From Curvibacter sp. (GTDB lineage: Bacteria; Pseudomonadota; Gammaproteobacteria; Burkholderiales; Burkholderiaceae_C): 59,205 bases of DNA. The stretch covers positions 1 to 59,205 of the forward strand of contig JAHRYV010000018.1 of the NCBI GenBank assembly GCA_020621965.1, read 5' to 3'. Positions 1-8,492 of this stretch are shown here, piece by piece; the first letter of the stretch is position 1; each line of letters begins with the position of its first letter. The translations under genes were made by a program, and so were the position numbers. The notes beneath the pieces were generated by a model. That model saw only the letters and a program-made list of their open reading frames with translations, was not told the origin of the DNA and did no database searches.

Positions 1-54
1 CAGCGTGCCCGTAGCGCAGCGCAGGGCCGACGAATCCGGCTCGCCTTTTCTTTG

Positions 55-88
55 GGTACTTTCTTTTGGCGAAGCAAAAGAAAGTACC
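55..88. terminator. Perfect 14-bp inverted repeat, terminator-like
   Basis: Bases 55-68 (GGTACTTTCTTTTG) and 75-88 are perfect reverse complements around the six-base loop GCGAAG. A second short hairpin (CTCGCCC/GGGGCGAG) follows at about 87-104. The element lies about 70 bases beyond the stop of the 3-hydroxybutyrate dehydrogenase gene, so it can act as that gene's terminator. The T-rich and A-rich arms would make it work in either direction. It resembles dispersed terminator-like repeats I associate with Comamonadaceae genomes, but the family assignment is from memory. Bases 1-54 and 105-156 show nothing further that I can support. Confidence 0.6.
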
Positions 89-156
89 TCGCCCGCCGGG
101 GCGAGACCCGGCCTGCCACAAAAGCCCAGGACGAAATAGAAAGAAGAGAGGCGCTC

Positions 157-933
157 TTACTGCGCCACCCATCCCCCATCCATATTCCACGCCACCCCCC
201 GCACATTGTTGCCCGCGGCCGAGCAGAAGAACACGGCGAGTTCACCCAGCTCGTCCGGCGTGGTGAACTGCATGGAGGGCTCCTTCTCGCCCAGCAGCAG
301 CTTCTTGGCCTCTTCGTTGGAGATCTTGAGTGCGGCCGCCTTGGCGTCCACCTGCTTTTGCACCAAGGGGGTCAGCACCCAGCCCGGGCAGATGGCGTTG
401 CAGGTCACGCCGGTGGTGGCGTTTTCCAGCGCGGTGACCTTGGTCAGGCCGACGATGCCGTGCTTGGAGGCGACATAGGCGGATTTTTCGGCCGAGGCCA
501 CCAGGCCATGCGCGGACGCCACGTTGATGATGCGCCCCCAGTCGGCCGCGCGCATGGCCGGCAGCGCCAGGCGCGTGGTGTGGAAGGCGCTGGTCAGGTT
601 GATGGCGATGATGGCGTCCCAGCGCTCGGTCGGGAAATCCTCGATGCGCGCCACGTGCTGGATGCCGGCGTTGTTGACCAGGATGTCGACCCGGCTGCGG
701 CCGAACTGCGCGGCCGCGAACTTCATCATGGCCTCGATCTCGGCCGGCTTGCTCATGTCGGCCCCGTGGTAGGCCACCTTGACGCCCAGCGCGGCGATCT
801 CGGCCTTCGGGCCCTCGACGTCGCCAAAGCCGTTGAGCACGATGTCGGCGCCCTGGCGAGCCAGGGCCTTGGCGATACCCAGGCCGATGCCACTGGTGGA
901 GCCGGTAACGAGTGCGGTTTTGCCTTTGAGCAT
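157..933 (-). CDS. bdhA: 3-hydroxybutyrate dehydrogenase (SDR family)
   Basis: NAD-dependent cytosolic enzyme that interconverts (R)-3-hydroxybutyrate and acetoacetate, the exit step of polyhydroxybutyrate breakdown. The 258-residue protein is the normal size for classical short-chain dehydrogenases. It shows the cofactor motif TGSTSGIG near residue 11, NNAG near residue 87, and the catalytic Ser/Tyr/Lys set in SAHGLVASAEKSAYVASKHG. The C-terminal segment with TPLVQKQVDAKA is typical of this enzyme rather than of generic SDRs. The ATG at 933 has a good ribosome site (GGAGAAA) upstream. It is divergent from the hydrolase at 1007 with a 73-bp shared upstream region. The function is well supported by family resemblance; the exact substrate is inferred. 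Confidence 0.9.
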   Translation of the reverse strand: MLKGKTALVTGSTSGIGLGIAKALARQGADIVLNGFGDVEGPKAEIAALGVKVAYHGADMSKPAEIEAMMKFAAAQFGRSRVDILVNNAGIQHVARIEDFPTERWDAIIAINLTSAFHTTRLALPAMRAADWGRIINVASAHGLVASAEKSAYVASKHGIVGLTKVTALENATTGVTCNAICPGWVLTPLVQKQVDAKAAALKISNEEAKKLLLGEKEPSMQFTTPDELGELAVFFCSAAGNNVRGVAWNMDGGWVAQ

Positions 934-1006
934 GGATGTTTCTCCGAAGAGCGGGTCTCGATTGAATTACGATGCGTGAACACGTATTTGATCACCAGAT
1001 TGCACC

Positions 1007-1900
1007 ATGTCCGAGCCTACGTTGAACTACGTAACCTGTCCCGACGCCAGCGGCGGCCATCGCATGGCCTACTGGCAATGGGGCCAGCCCGATGCAAGGC
1101 ATGTGGTGCTCTGCGTGCACGGGCTGTCGCGCCAGGGGCGCGATTTCGACGTGCTGGCGCAGGCCCTGTGCGCGCGCGGCGGCGCCGGCATCCGCGTGGT
1201 CTGCCCCGATGTGGTGGGCCGCGGCCGCAGCGACTGGCTGCGCGACCCCATGGGTTACCAGATCCCCGCCTATGCAGCCGACATGCTGGCGCTGCTGGGC
1301 GCGCTGCAGCCCGCCACGCTGGACTGGGTCGGCACCAGCATGGGCGGCCTGATCGGCATCGGGCTGGCCGGCCAGCCGGCGCTGCCGTTCAAGATCCGCA
1401 AGCTGGTGCTCAACGATGTGGGGCCGTCCATCCAGTGGCAGGCCATCCAGCGCATCGGCAACTACCTGGGCGATCCGGTGCGCTTCGAGTCCGTCGAGCA
1501 GGCCGCCGAGGCCATGCGCATCATCTCGGCCAGCTTTGGCCCGCACACGCGCGAGCAGTGGCTGGCCCTGAGCCGCCCCATGCTCAAGCCGCTCGAAGGC
1601 GGCGGCTACACCTTCCACTACGACCCGGCCATCGCCGTGCCTTACCGCACCCTCACGCCCGAAAGCTCGGCCCAGGGCGAGGCGACGCTGTGGGCGCTGT
1701 ACGACACCATCAAGGCCGAGACCCTGCTGCTGCGCGGTGCCGACTCCGACCTGCTGTCGAGCGCAACGGCACAGGCCATGACACAGCGTGGCCCGCGGGC
1801 CAAGCTGGTGGAATTCGCCGGTGTCGGTCACGCGCCCACGCTGGTGGCGCCCGAGCAGGTCCGGGTGGTGGTCGACTTCCTGCTCGGCCCGACGCCATGA
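1007..1900 (+). CDS. Alpha/beta-fold hydrolase
   Basis: A 297-residue soluble protein with the alpha/beta-hydrolase layout: an HG oxyanion motif (CVHGLSRQGRDF, near residue 37), the nucleophile elbow GTSMGG (Ser near residue 110), a late acid (RGADSDLL) and a terminal catalytic His (GVGHAP). No signal peptide is seen. The substrate cannot be read from the sequence. The stop is 14 bases before the relA start, suggesting co-transcription, and the gene is divergent from bdhA, so a role on a hydroxyacid ester is possible but unproven. No clear Shine-Dalgarno precedes the ATG at 1007. Confidence 0.85.
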   Translation: MSEPTLNYVTCPDASGGHRMAYWQWGQPDARHVVLCVHGLSRQGRDFDVLAQALCARGGAGIRVVCPDVVGRGRSDWLRDPMGYQIPAYAADMLALLGALQPATLDWVGTSMGGLIGIGLAGQPALPFKIRKLVLNDVGPSIQWQAIQRIGNYLGDPVRFESVEQAAEAMRIISASFGPHTREQWLALSRPMLKPLEGGGYTFHYDPAIAVPYRTLTPESSAQGEATLWALYDTIKAETLLLRGADSDLLSSATAQAMTQRGPRAKLVEFAGVGHAPTLVAPEQVRVVVDFLLGPTP

Positions 1901-1913
1901 CATTGAGCCACGC

Positions 1914-4142
1914 ATGAGAAGCCAGGCTTTCGAACTCCCAGGCAGCGAACCGCGCTCCCCGCTGATCGCCGCCACCGCACACAGCCTGCCCGAGCAGGCC
2001 CATGCGCTGGCGCGCGCGCGCGCCTTTGCCGAGCCCTTGCTGGCGACCGAGGCCCTGGACACCGGCGAGAACACCCTGGCGCATGCCGACGCCGTGGCCG
2101 CCATCCTGCGCGCCATCGGCGGCTCCGAAGCCATGCAGGCGGCCTGCTACCTGGTCTACACCTGCGCCCACCTGAACAAGCCGCAGGAGACCATCGCCAA
2201 GGCCTTTGGCGAAAGCTACGCCGAGCTGGCGGTGGAGACCACCAAGCTGGTGCAGGTACAGCGCCAGGCCAGCGCCGCCCAGCAGGCGGCGCTGCGCGCC
2301 GGCACCGGGGTGCCGATGGCGCAGACCGCCGCCGCGCAGACCGAGAACGTGCGCAAGATGCTGCTGGCCTTCTCGCGCGACCTGCGTGTCGTGCTGCTGC
2401 GCCTGGCCTCGCGCCTGCAGACGCTGCGTTATTTCGCCGCCAGCAAGCAGCTGCCGCCGCCCGGCCTGGCCGACGAGTCCCTCAATGTCTTCGCGCCGCT
2501 GGCCAACCGCCTGGGCATCTGGGAAATCAAATGGGAGATGGAAGACCTGTCCTTCCGCTTCCTGGAGCCCGACACCTACAAGCAGATCGCGCGACTGCTC
2601 GATGAAAAGCGCATCGAGCGCGAGGCCTATGTGGTGCAGCTGCGCGAGCGGCTGGAGTCCGAGCTGCGCGCCCAGGGCATCGCGGCGCAGGTGCAGGGCC
2701 GGCCCAAGCACATCTACAGCATCGTCAAGAAGATGCGCGGCAAGTCGCTGGACTTCGCCCACGTCTACGACGTGCGCGCCTTGCGCATCATCGTCCACTC
2801 GGTGCCCGACTGCTATGCGGCGCTGAGCTGGGTACACAGCCAGTTCGCGCCGGTGACGGAAGAGTTCGACGACTACATCGCCAAGCCCAAGCCCAACGGC
2901 TACCAGTCGCTGCACACCATCGTGCGCGATGCCGAAGGCCGCCCGATCGAGATCCAGATCCGCACCCAGGCCATGCACGAACACGCCGAGCACGGCGTGG
3001 CCGCGCACTGGGCCTACAAGGAGGCCGGCAGCAAGGGTTACGCCGGCGTGACGGCCGACCGCGCCTACGACGCCAAGATCGCCGTGCTGCGCCAGCTGCT
3101 GGCCTGGGAGCGCGACCTCTCGGGACCGCAGCAGGCCCAGGGCGTGTTCGAGGACCGCATCTACGTGCTCACCCCCGACGCCGCCATCGTGGAGCTGCCG
3201 CAGGGCGCCACCGCGGTGGACTTCGCCTACAGCGTGCACACCAACCTGGGCCACCGCTGCCGCGGCGCGCGCGTGGACGGCGCCATGGTGCCGCTGAACA
3301 CGCCGCTGAAAAACGGCCAGACGGTGGAGATCGTCGCCGCCAAGGAAGGTGGCCCCTCGCGCGACTGGCTCAACACCGAGCTGGGTTTCATCGCCAGCCC
3401 GCGCGCGCGCAGCAAGGTGCGCGCCTGGTTCAACGCCCAGGCCGCGCACGAGACCATCGCGCGCGGGCGCGAGGCGGTGGAAAAGCTGCTGCAGCGCGAA
3501 GGCCGCACCGCCGTCAAGCTCGACGACCTGGCGGCCCAGCTCGGCTTCTCGTCGGCTGAGGCGCTGTTCGAAGTGGTGGGCAAGGACGAGTTCTCGCTGC
3601 GCAGCATCGAGGCCGTGCTGCGCCCGCCGGAGCCGCCGGCCGCCACCGACGAACAGGCCCTGCTCAAGAAGTTCAAGGGCGAGGCCGGCAACCGCGGCGG
3701 TGTGCTGGTGGTGGGCGTCGACTCGCTGCTCACCCAGCTGGCCAAATGCTGCAAACCGGCGCCGCCGGATGAGATCCGCGGCTTCGTCACCCGCGGCAAG
3801 GGCGTCAGCGTGCACCGCGCCGACTGCGTCAACCTGCGCCAGCTGGTCGCGCAGCATGGCGAGCGTGTGATCGAGGTGCAATGGGGCCGGCCCAAGGGCG
3901 GCGAGGCCCCGGTCTATCCGGTCGACGTGTCGGTGGAAGCCAGCGACCGCCAGGGCCTGTTGCGCGACGTGCTGGAGATCTTCGCCAAGGAAAAACTCAA
4001 CGTCGTCGGCGCCCAGACCCAGACCGTCAAAGGCGTCGCCTGGATGACGCTGACCGTGGAGATCGCCGACTCCAACCGCTTGGGCAAGGTACTGGCCACC
4101 GTGGCCGCGCTGCCGGGGGTACGCACGGCGCGGCGCCGTTAG
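1914..4142 (+). CDS. relA: RelA, (p)ppGpp synthetase (monofunctional)
   Basis: Makes (p)ppGpp from ATP and GTP/GDP on stalled ribosomes and so drives the stringent response. The protein has 742 residues, normal for RelA. The N-terminal hydrolase domain is present, but its metal-binding His-Asp pair is gone (the region reads CYLVYTCAHLNKP near residue 80). The synthetase domain (about 260-375) carries EFDDYIAKPKPNGYQSLHT; the acidic E-x-D-D form is the signature of synthesis-only RelA as opposed to R-x-K-D in SpoT/Rel. A TGS domain follows (about 420-485), then a zinc-finger/helical region with CC (KCCKPAPPDEI), and a C-terminal ACT domain. The ATG at 1914 is chosen because it follows the upstream gene closely; the frame is open further upstream. 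Confidence 0.93.
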   Translation: MRSQAFELPGSEPRSPLIAATAHSLPEQAHALARARAFAEPLLATEALDTGENTLAHADAVAAILRAIGGSEAMQAACYLVYTCAHLNKPQETIAKAFGESYAELAVETTKLVQVQRQASAAQQAALRAGTGVPMAQTAAAQTENVRKMLLAFSRDLRVVLLRLASRLQTLRYFAASKQLPPPGLADESLNVFAPLANRLGIWEIKWEMEDLSFRFLEPDTYKQIARLLDEKRIEREAYVVQLRERLESELRAQGIAAQVQGRPKHIYSIVKKMRGKSLDFAHVYDVRALRIIVHSVPDCYAALSWVHSQFAPVTEEFDDYIAKPKPNGYQSLHTIVRDAEGRPIEIQIRTQAMHEHAEHGVAAHWAYKEAGSKGYAGVTADRAYDAKIAVLRQLLAWERDLSGPQQAQGVFEDRIYVLTPDAAIVELPQGATAVDFAYSVHTNLGHRCRGARVDGAMVPLNTPLKNGQTVEIVAAKEGGPSRDWLNTELGFIASPRARSKVRAWFNAQAAHETIARGREAVEKLLQREGRTAVKLDDLAAQLGFSSAEALFEVVGKDEFSLRSIEAVLRPPEPPAATDEQALLKKFKGEAGNRGGVLVVGVDSLLTQLAKCCKPAPPDEIRGFVTRGKGVSVHRADCVNLRQLVAQHGERVIEVQWGRPKGGEAPVYPVDVSVEASDRQGLLRDVLEIFAKEKLNVVGAQTQTVKGVAWMTLTVEIADSNRLGKVLATVAALPGVRTARRR

Positions 4143-4160
4143 CCGGCGGGCCGGCCGCGG

Positions 4161-4871
4161 CTACTTCAGCTGCACCGAACCGCTGACGGTCACCTGCACC
4201 GTGGCCTGCCCGGCTTCCAGCGGCAACGGCGCCTCGGTGGCACTGCTGCTGCGCACCTCCAGCGTCATGAAACGCGGGCGCGGCGGCGCGCCCAGCTCCT
4301 GGCTGCTGACGTTGACCTCGCGCAGCGTGTAGCCCGAGAAACCGAAGGCGCGTGCGACTTCGCCGGCCCGCAGGCGGAAGCGCTCGATCCCCTGCGCCTG
4401 GGCCTGGGTCTCCAGCCGCTCGCGCTGCTCCCGGCTCAGGCCGAAGGCCACGCCGGCCACGGTCAGGCCCTGGATACGGCCGGCCGCGGCGGCAATGCGC
4501 TCGAAATCCCGTCCGGACAGCACCATCTCGGCCGTGCCCTGCCAGCCGCTGATGCGGCCGTCGCGTCCCTGGCGCGGCACCAGGCTGAAATTGCCGCTGC
4601 GCACCTCCATGGCCCCGGCCTGGGCCGTGCTGCGGGCATCGGCCAGCGCCGCTTCGAGCGCCGCCTTGAGCTGCTCCTGCACCAGCAGCGGCTCGCTGCC
4701 GTCGCGTGTGGTGCGCAGCGTCACGCTCAGCAGGTCCTGCCGCGCCTCGACCGCCGCCGTAGCCGACAGCTGGACCACGTTGTGCGGCACGGGGGCCTGC
4801 GCCGCCGCCGGCGGCGCGACGAGCCACAGCCCGGCCGCCAGCACACTCAGTGTTCGGATTGCATGTCTCAT
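4161..4871 (-). CDS. SIMPL-domain (DUF541) periplasmic protein
   Basis: A 236-residue protein beginning with a signal peptide (MRHAIRTLSVLAAGLWLVAP, cleavage near AAAQA) and continuing as one DUF541/SIMPL domain, recognisable from VVQLSATAAVEARQDLLSVT, the W-x-G segment SGWQGTAEMVLSG, and the C-terminal RPRFMTLEVRSSS. SIMPL proteins lie in the periplasm or outer membrane and have no agreed biochemical function (BP26 of Brucella forms channel-like assemblies). The start at 4871 is preferred over the longer frame to 5015 because it places the signal peptide at the N-terminus and has GAGGGC upstream. Its end converges with relA; it is divergent from ompR. Confidence 0.8.
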   Translation of the reverse strand: MRHAIRTLSVLAAGLWLVAPPAAAQAPVPHNVVQLSATAAVEARQDLLSVTLRTTRDGSEPLLVQEQLKAALEAALADARSTAQAGAMEVRSGNFSLVPRQGRDGRISGWQGTAEMVLSGRDFERIAAAAGRIQGLTVAGVAFGLSREQRERLETQAQAQGIERFRLRAGEVARAFGFSGYTLREVNVSSQELGAPPRPRFMTLEVRSSSATEAPLPLEAGQATVQVTVSGSVQLK

Positions 4872-5020
4872 GGTGAGCCCTCGATGAGGAAAGCATTTTT
4901 GGGCCGGCGCACTTGCATCCCGGCTCAAGATTTGTAACAGTGTGTCATAGTCGGGTCCGTGGGGGTCTCCCGGGCCGGCAAAATCGGACGGGTGTAGCCG
5001 ATCAACACTGAGCACAGAAC

Positions 5021-5752
5021 ATGACCTCCATTTCGAGCCGGGCTGACAAGATTCTCATCGTCGATGACGACGCGCGTATCCGCGACCTGCTGCGTCGTTA
5101 CCTGACCCAGGAGGGCTTCGAAGTCTTTCAGGCCGAGGACGGCAAGTCACTCACCCGCATCCTGCTGCGCGAAACCGTCGACCTCATCGTGCTCGACCTG
5201 ATGATGCCCGGCGAGGACGGCCTGTCGATCTGCCGGCGTTTGCGCGCGGCCAACGACAAGACCCCCATCATCATGCTGACGGCCAAGGTCGAGGACGTGG
5301 ACCGCATCGTCGGCCTGGAAGTCGGCGCCGACGACTACCTGGGCAAACCCTTCAACCCCCGCGAGCTGCTGGCGCGCATCAACGCCGTGCTGCGTCGCCG
5401 CCCGGCGCCCGAGGCCCCGGGCGCCCCCTCCGGCGACCTGGAAATCGTAAGCTTCGGCCCCTACACCTTCGACATGGGTGCGCGCACCCTGCGCAAGGAC
5501 GGCGAGGAGCTGCCCCTGACCACCGGCGAGTTCGCCATGCTCAAGGCGCTGGTGCGTCATCCGCGCCAGCCCATGTCGCGCGAAAAACTGGCGCAGCAGG
5601 CCCGCGGCCGCGAGTTCGAACCCTTTGATCGCAGCCTGGACGTCCAGGTCTCGCGCCTGCGCAAGCTGATCGAGATCGACCCGGCGGCGCCGCGCTACAT
5701 CCAGACCGTCTGGGGCGTAGGCTACGTCTTCGTGCCGGACGGTGCAGGTTGA
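5021..5752 (+). CDS. ompR: Response regulator OmpR
   Basis: A 243-residue two-component regulator. The receiver domain (about 10-125) has the acidic pocket DDD, the phospho-acceptor Asp in IVLDLMMPGEDG, the Thr of IIMLTAK and the Lys of YLGKPFNPREL. A winged-helix OmpR/PhoB DNA-binding domain (about 145-240) ends with RYIQTVWGVGYVF. The protein matches OmpR more closely than PhoB/KdpE types and is followed directly by an EnvZ-like kinase overlapping by four bases, so the two form one operon. By family, it controls porins and envelope genes in response to osmolarity or pH; targets here are unknown. Confidence 0.9.
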   Translation: MTSISSRADKILIVDDDARIRDLLRRYLTQEGFEVFQAEDGKSLTRILLRETVDLIVLDLMMPGEDGLSICRRLRAANDKTPIIMLTAKVEDVDRIVGLEVGADDYLGKPFNPRELLARINAVLRRRPAPEAPGAPSGDLEIVSFGPYTFDMGARTLRKDGEELPLTTGEFAMLKALVRHPRQPMSREKLAQQARGREFEPFDRSLDVQVSRLRKLIEIDPAAPRYIQTVWGVGYVFVPDGAG

Positions 5753-7218
5753 ACTGGCCACCCTTCCCGACCTCACGGCAACACGCCAGTCGCTGGCAAC
5801 CCTCGCTGATTGAAGAGCAGGCCGGTGCCGGTGGCGGCACAGCCGCCGGGCCGATCGAGACCACCCCGGCCGATCTGGAAGAGCCGCGCCGGCACGCGGG
5901 CCTGAGCCTCTTCTGGCGCACCTTCTTCCTGCTGGCGCTGCTGCTCTTCGGCAGCATCCTGGCCTGGTTGCAGACCCTGCGGGCGCTGGAATTCGAGCCG
6001 CGCGCGATCCAGACGGCGCAGCAAATCTCCTCCCTGGTCAACCTCAGCCGCGCCGCCCTGGTGCACTCCGACGCCATCATGCGCGTCTCGCTGATCAAGA
6101 CCATGACCGACCAGGAAGGCGTGCGGGTAATGCCGCGCGAGCCGCGCGACCGCTACGAGCCTTTTGAAAGCGACAGCCTGAGCCGGCGCATCACCCAGGA
6201 GCTGATGACCCGCCTGGGCCCCGGCACCGTCGTGGCCACCAGCGTCAACGGCAAGCCCGGCCTGTGGGTGGGCTTCCGGATCGACCGCGACAACTACTGG
6301 CTGCAGACCGACCGCTCGCGCTTCAACCTGACCGCCGGGCGCACCTGGATGATCTGGTTGGGCACCGGCGCCCTGCTCTCGCTGGCCGGCGCCGCCATCA
6401 TCGCCCGCCTGATCAACCGCCCGCTCAAGCAGCTGTCCTTTGCCGCCAGCCGCATCCGCGAGGGCGACTTCGCCGCCAGCCGGCTCAACGAGCGCGTGCC
6501 GACGGCCGAGATCCGCCAGGTCAACATCGGCTTCAACCGCATGGCGCAGCGCCTGGCCAAGATCGAGCAGGACCGCGCGGTCATGCTCGCCGGCATCTCG
6601 CACGACCTGCGCACCCCGCTGGCCCGGCTGCGTCTGGAAACCGAGATGAGCGTCAGCGACCCCGACGCCCAGGCCCATATGGTGAACGATCTGGAGCAGC
6701 TCGATGCCATCATCGACAAGTTCCTGGACTACGCCCGTCCCGACCATGTGCGCCTGACGCCGGTGAACCTCAACGAGGTCATCCGCTCCAGCCTGTTCGC
6801 CTTCAAGGACCGCCCCGACATGAAGTTCAACCTGGATCTGCAGGACGGCGTGCTGGTCACGGCCGACAGCGTGGAGCTCGGGCGCGTCATCTCCAACCTG
6901 GTGGAAAACGCCCGCCGCTACGGCAAGACGCCCGAGACCGGCATCACCACGGTGGACATCACCACGCGCGCGCGCGACCAGTGGGTCCAGATCCGGGTGC
7001 GCGACCACGGCCCCGGCGTCGCGCCCGAACACCTGCCCAACCTGACCAAACCCTTCTACCGCGGCGATACCGCGCGCACCGCCGCCACCGGCGCCGGCCT
7101 GGGCCTGGCCATCGTGGACAAGACGGTGCGCCGCATGGGCGGGCGCTTCGGCATCGGCAACAGCAACAGCGGCGGCCTGTCCACCCGCATCCAGCTGCAG
7201 CAGGCGTCGGGAAGCTAG
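5749..7218 (+). CDS. envZ: Sensor histidine kinase EnvZ
   Basis: Membrane histidine kinase partnering OmpR; 489 residues. Two transmembrane helices (about residues 54-75 and 198-220) enclose a periplasmic sensor region, followed by HAMP (RLINRPLKQLSFAASRIREG), a DHp domain with the phospho-His in AGISHDLRTPLARLRLE, and a HATPase domain with the N box (NLVENARRYG), G1 (DHGPGV) and G2 (GAGLGLAIV). The start is TTG at 5749, overlapping the ompR stop by four bases; no ATG, GTG or other TTG occurs in frame before the first membrane helix. The cytoplasmic N-terminal extension of about 50 residues is longer than in E. coli EnvZ. Confidence 0.88.
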   Translation: MNWPPFPTSRQHASRWQPSLIEEQAGAGGGTAAGPIETTPADLEEPRRHAGLSLFWRTFFLLALLLFGSILAWLQTLRALEFEPRAIQTAQQISSLVNLSRAALVHSDAIMRVSLIKTMTDQEGVRVMPREPRDRYEPFESDSLSRRITQELMTRLGPGTVVATSVNGKPGLWVGFRIDRDNYWLQTDRSRFNLTAGRTWMIWLGTGALLSLAGAAIIARLINRPLKQLSFAASRIREGDFAASRLNERVPTAEIRQVNIGFNRMAQRLAKIEQDRAVMLAGISHDLRTPLARLRLETEMSVSDPDAQAHMVNDLEQLDAIIDKFLDYARPDHVRLTPVNLNEVIRSSLFAFKDRPDMKFNLDLQDGVLVTADSVELGRVISNLVENARRYGKTPETGITTVDITTRARDQWVQIRVRDHGPGVAPEHLPNLTKPFYRGDTARTAATGAGLGLAIVDKTVRRMGGRFGIGNSNSGGLSTRIQLQQASGS

Positions 7219-7229
7219 GGAACCTCGGC

Positions 7230-7718
7230 CTAACGCACCAGCAGCACGACGGCGCGCGCCTCGATGCTCAGGCCCTGGCCTACCGGGCCCAGTTTTTCGG
7301 CCGTTTTGGCCTTCACGTTCACCTGGTCCGGCGCCAGGCCCAGCACGGCCGCGATGCGCTCGCGCATGGCCGCGATGTGCGGCGCCATCTTGGGCGCCTG
7401 GGCCACGATGGTGCTGTCCACGTTGCCGATCTGCCAGCCCTGCGCCCGCACACGCGCCGCGGCCTCGGCCAGCAGCACGCTGGAGTCGGCGCCCTTGAAG
7501 CGCGCGTCGGTGTCGGGGAAGTGGTGGCCGATGTCGCCCAGACCGGCGGCGCCCAGCAGCGCGTCGGTGATGGCGTGCAGCAAGGCATCGGCATCCGAAT
7601 GGCCGAGCAGGCCCTTCTCGTAGGGAATCTCGATTCCGCCCAGGATCAGCTTGCGCCCCTCGACCAGGGCATGCACGTCCCAGCCTTCGCCGACCCGCAT
7701 GGAAAACAGGATGCTCAT
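7230..7718 (-). CDS. ispF: 2-C-methyl-D-erythritol 2,4-cyclodiphosphate synthase IspF
   Basis: Cytosolic trimeric zinc enzyme of the MEP isoprenoid pathway; it cyclises CDP-methylerythritol phosphate with release of CMP. The 162-residue length is normal. Diagnostic motifs are the N-terminal RVGEGWDVH zinc-binding segment, [30 protein letters not shown] and the C-terminal [15 protein letters not shown]. Its ATG overlaps the end of ispD by four bases, so both are translated from one message. This gene, ispD and ispG (43981-45261) are three MEP-pathway enzymes in this window. Confidence 0.95.
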   Translation of the reverse strand: MSILFSMRVGEGWDVHALVEGRKLILGGIEIPYEKGLLGHSDADALLHAITDALLGAAGLGDIGHHFPDTDARFKGADSSVLLAEAAARVRAQGWQIGNVDSTIVAQAPKMAPHIAAMRERIAAVLGLAPDQVNVKAKTAEKLGPVGQGLSIEARAVVLLVR

Positions 7719-8449
7719 GCCGTGCTCCCGACGTTGTTACCGGCATCCTGCCGGGCCCGCAGCACGGCCTCGGCCAGCGCGAAGTCCTCGGGGTAGGTCA
7801 CCTTGAAATTCTGCGCGCTGCCGCTCACCAGCCGCGGCGCCAGGCCCAGGGCCTCGATGGCCGAGGACTCGTCCGTCACCTGCGCACCGGCGGTCTGCAG
7901 CGCGCGCTGCAGCAGGCCCAGGCGAAACATCTGCGGTGTCTGCGCCAGCCACTTGTCGCCGCGCTCCAGCGTCTGGGCCACACGGCCCTCGTGTTCCTGC
8001 TTCAGCGTGTCGGGCAGCTTGAGCGCCAGCAGGCCGCCCACCTCGTCCTGCGCGCAGGCCTCGATCAGCTGCAGGATCTGGGCCGGCGTCACCAGGCAAC
8101 GCGCCGCATCGTGCACCAGCACCCAGTCCTGCTCGTCGGCCCCCAGGCTGCGCAGCACGGCCAGGCCATTGGTGACCGTAGCCGCCCGCGTGGCGCCGCC
8201 GCAGTCGGCCACGACCCAGGCCGCCGACGGCTCGGGCGCCAGGAAACGGTCACCGGGCGCCACCACCACCAAGGTGCGCTGCACGGCTGCGACGGCGGCA
8301 AAGGCGGCCAGCGTGTGCCGCACCATGGGCTGGCCGGCCAGCGGCTGGTACTGCTTGGGGCCGGCACTGCCGGCGCGTGAGCCGCTGCCGGCGCAGGGAA
8401 TCAGGGCCCAGTAACGGGGAGGTGTGGCGGAGTGGAAATGGAAGCTCAT
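7715..8449 (-). CDS. ispD: 2-C-methyl-D-erythritol 4-phosphate cytidylyltransferase IspD
   Basis: Transfers CMP from CTP to methylerythritol phosphate, the third step of the MEP pathway. The 244-residue protein has the nucleotidyltransferase N-terminus [20 protein letters not shown] (the Gly-rich loop with Arg and Lys), [27 protein letters not shown] and [12 protein letters not shown], all typical of IspD. The start at 8449 gives a slightly longer N-terminal tail ([18 protein letters not shown]) than the E. coli enzyme. It heads a two-gene unit with ispF. A 43-base gap separates it from the end of the HD-GYP gene on the same strand. Confidence 0.94.
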   Translation of the reverse strand: MSFHFHSATPPRYWALIPCAGSGSRAGSAGPKQYQPLAGQPMVRHTLAAFAAVAAVQRTLVVVAPGDRFLAPEPSAAWVVADCGGATRAATVTNGLAVLRSLGADEQDWVLVHDAARCLVTPAQILQLIEACAQDEVGGLLALKLPDTLKQEHEGRVAQTLERGDKWLAQTPQMFRLGLLQRALQTAGAQVTDESSAIEALGLAPRLVSGSAQNFKVTYPEDFALAEAVLRARQDAGNNVGSTA

Positions 8450-8492
8450 GGAAGAGCCGCCATTCTAGGCCCAGGCTGCGAGCGGCCCGAGG

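Noticed and set aside
1710-3881. A 723-codon open frame antisense to relA
   Set aside because: Same composition artefact; the relA frame carries all family motifs.
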